15,310 bases of DNA, from positions 1-15,310 of the forward strand of contig CAJXIT010000040.1 in NCBI GenBank assembly GCA_913054055.1, written 5' to 3'. Positions 15,285 through 15,310 of this stretch are shown here, one piece after another (positions within the stretch are counted from its first letter, which is position 1; each line of letters begins with the position of its first letter). The position numbers and the translations under genes were made by a program. The DNA comes from an uncultured Thalassolituus sp. GTDB lineage: Bacteria > Pseudomonadota > Gammaproteobacteria > Pseudomonadales > Oceanobacteraceae. Below the pieces are notes generated by a model that had not been told where the DNA came from, made no database searches, and saw only the letters and a list, made by a program, of their open reading frames with translations.

Positions 15285-15310
15285 TGTGGGAGGGCGCTTG
15301 CGCGCGAAAG
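15285..15310. repeat. Edge of a REP-like palindromic element
   Basis: TGTGGGAG is followed by a GC-rich hairpin (GGCGC, TTG, CGCGC) and GAAAG in otherwise AT-rich DNA, and is then cut by the window end. From memory it resembles the REP repeats of Pseudomonas, which begin TGTGGGAGCGGG and end CCCGCGAA. The stem differs there by compensating changes. Only one copy is visible, so repetition cannot be shown here. Confidence 0.5.

Overview
The window is chromosomal DNA from a gammaproteobacterium. It carries the central tricarboxylic acid (TCA) cycle genes, a c-di-GMP signalling gene, a small tRNA cluster, folD and a transporter. Gene order (sdhCDAB, then sucAB and lpd, with gltA divergent) and protein style (SucA starting MQES, hexameric-type GltA, folD beside tRNA-Arg/His/Leu) resemble pseudomonads. 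The DNA looks clearly lower in G+C than Pseudomonas, so my inference is a marine, Oceanospirillales-like relative. The genus cannot be fixed from the sequence alone.

Layout. 1-241: AT-rich spacer with two dyads and the terminator of lpd. 242-5888 (minus strand): sucA, sucB and lpd, which together form the 2-oxoglutarate dehydrogenase complex. A hairpin that could attenuate transcription lies between sucB and lpd. 5889-6147: leader of sucA plus the sdh terminator. 6148-9365 (minus): sdhC, sdhD, sdhA and sdhB, encoding succinate dehydrogenase (complex II). 9366-9763: divergent control region between sdhC and gltA, with promoters on both strands and several dyads. 9764-11044 (plus): gltA, citrate synthase. 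11258-12457 (plus): a REC-EAL response regulator predicted to hydrolyse c-di-GMP. 12562-12882 (minus): tRNA-Arg(TCT), tRNA-His(GTG) and tRNA-Leu(TAG) behind one strong promoter. 13155-14012 (plus): folD. 14063-15208 (minus): an HcaT-like major facilitator permease. 15285-15310: the edge of a GC-rich, REP-like sequence cut by the window end.

How the genes work together. Citrate synthase feeds the cycle, the 2-oxoglutarate dehydrogenase complex makes succinyl-CoA, and succinate dehydrogenase passes electrons from succinate to quinone. The divergent gltA/sdh arrangement allows shared control. The genes are split into at least three transcription units by terminators. succinyl-CoA synthetase genes (sucCD) are not in the window, although they follow lpd in pseudomonads.

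I found no mobile element, CRISPR array, phage or defence gene, and no clearly new multi-gene system. The points most worth a second look are regulatory: the dyads over the sdh promoter, the leaders of sdhC, sucA and gltA, the REP-like edge, and an A-C mismatch in the tRNA-Leu acceptor stem. Two start codons are better placed than the longest reading frame suggests (sdhD, MFS permease), and sdhC and the REC-EAL gene start with GTG.
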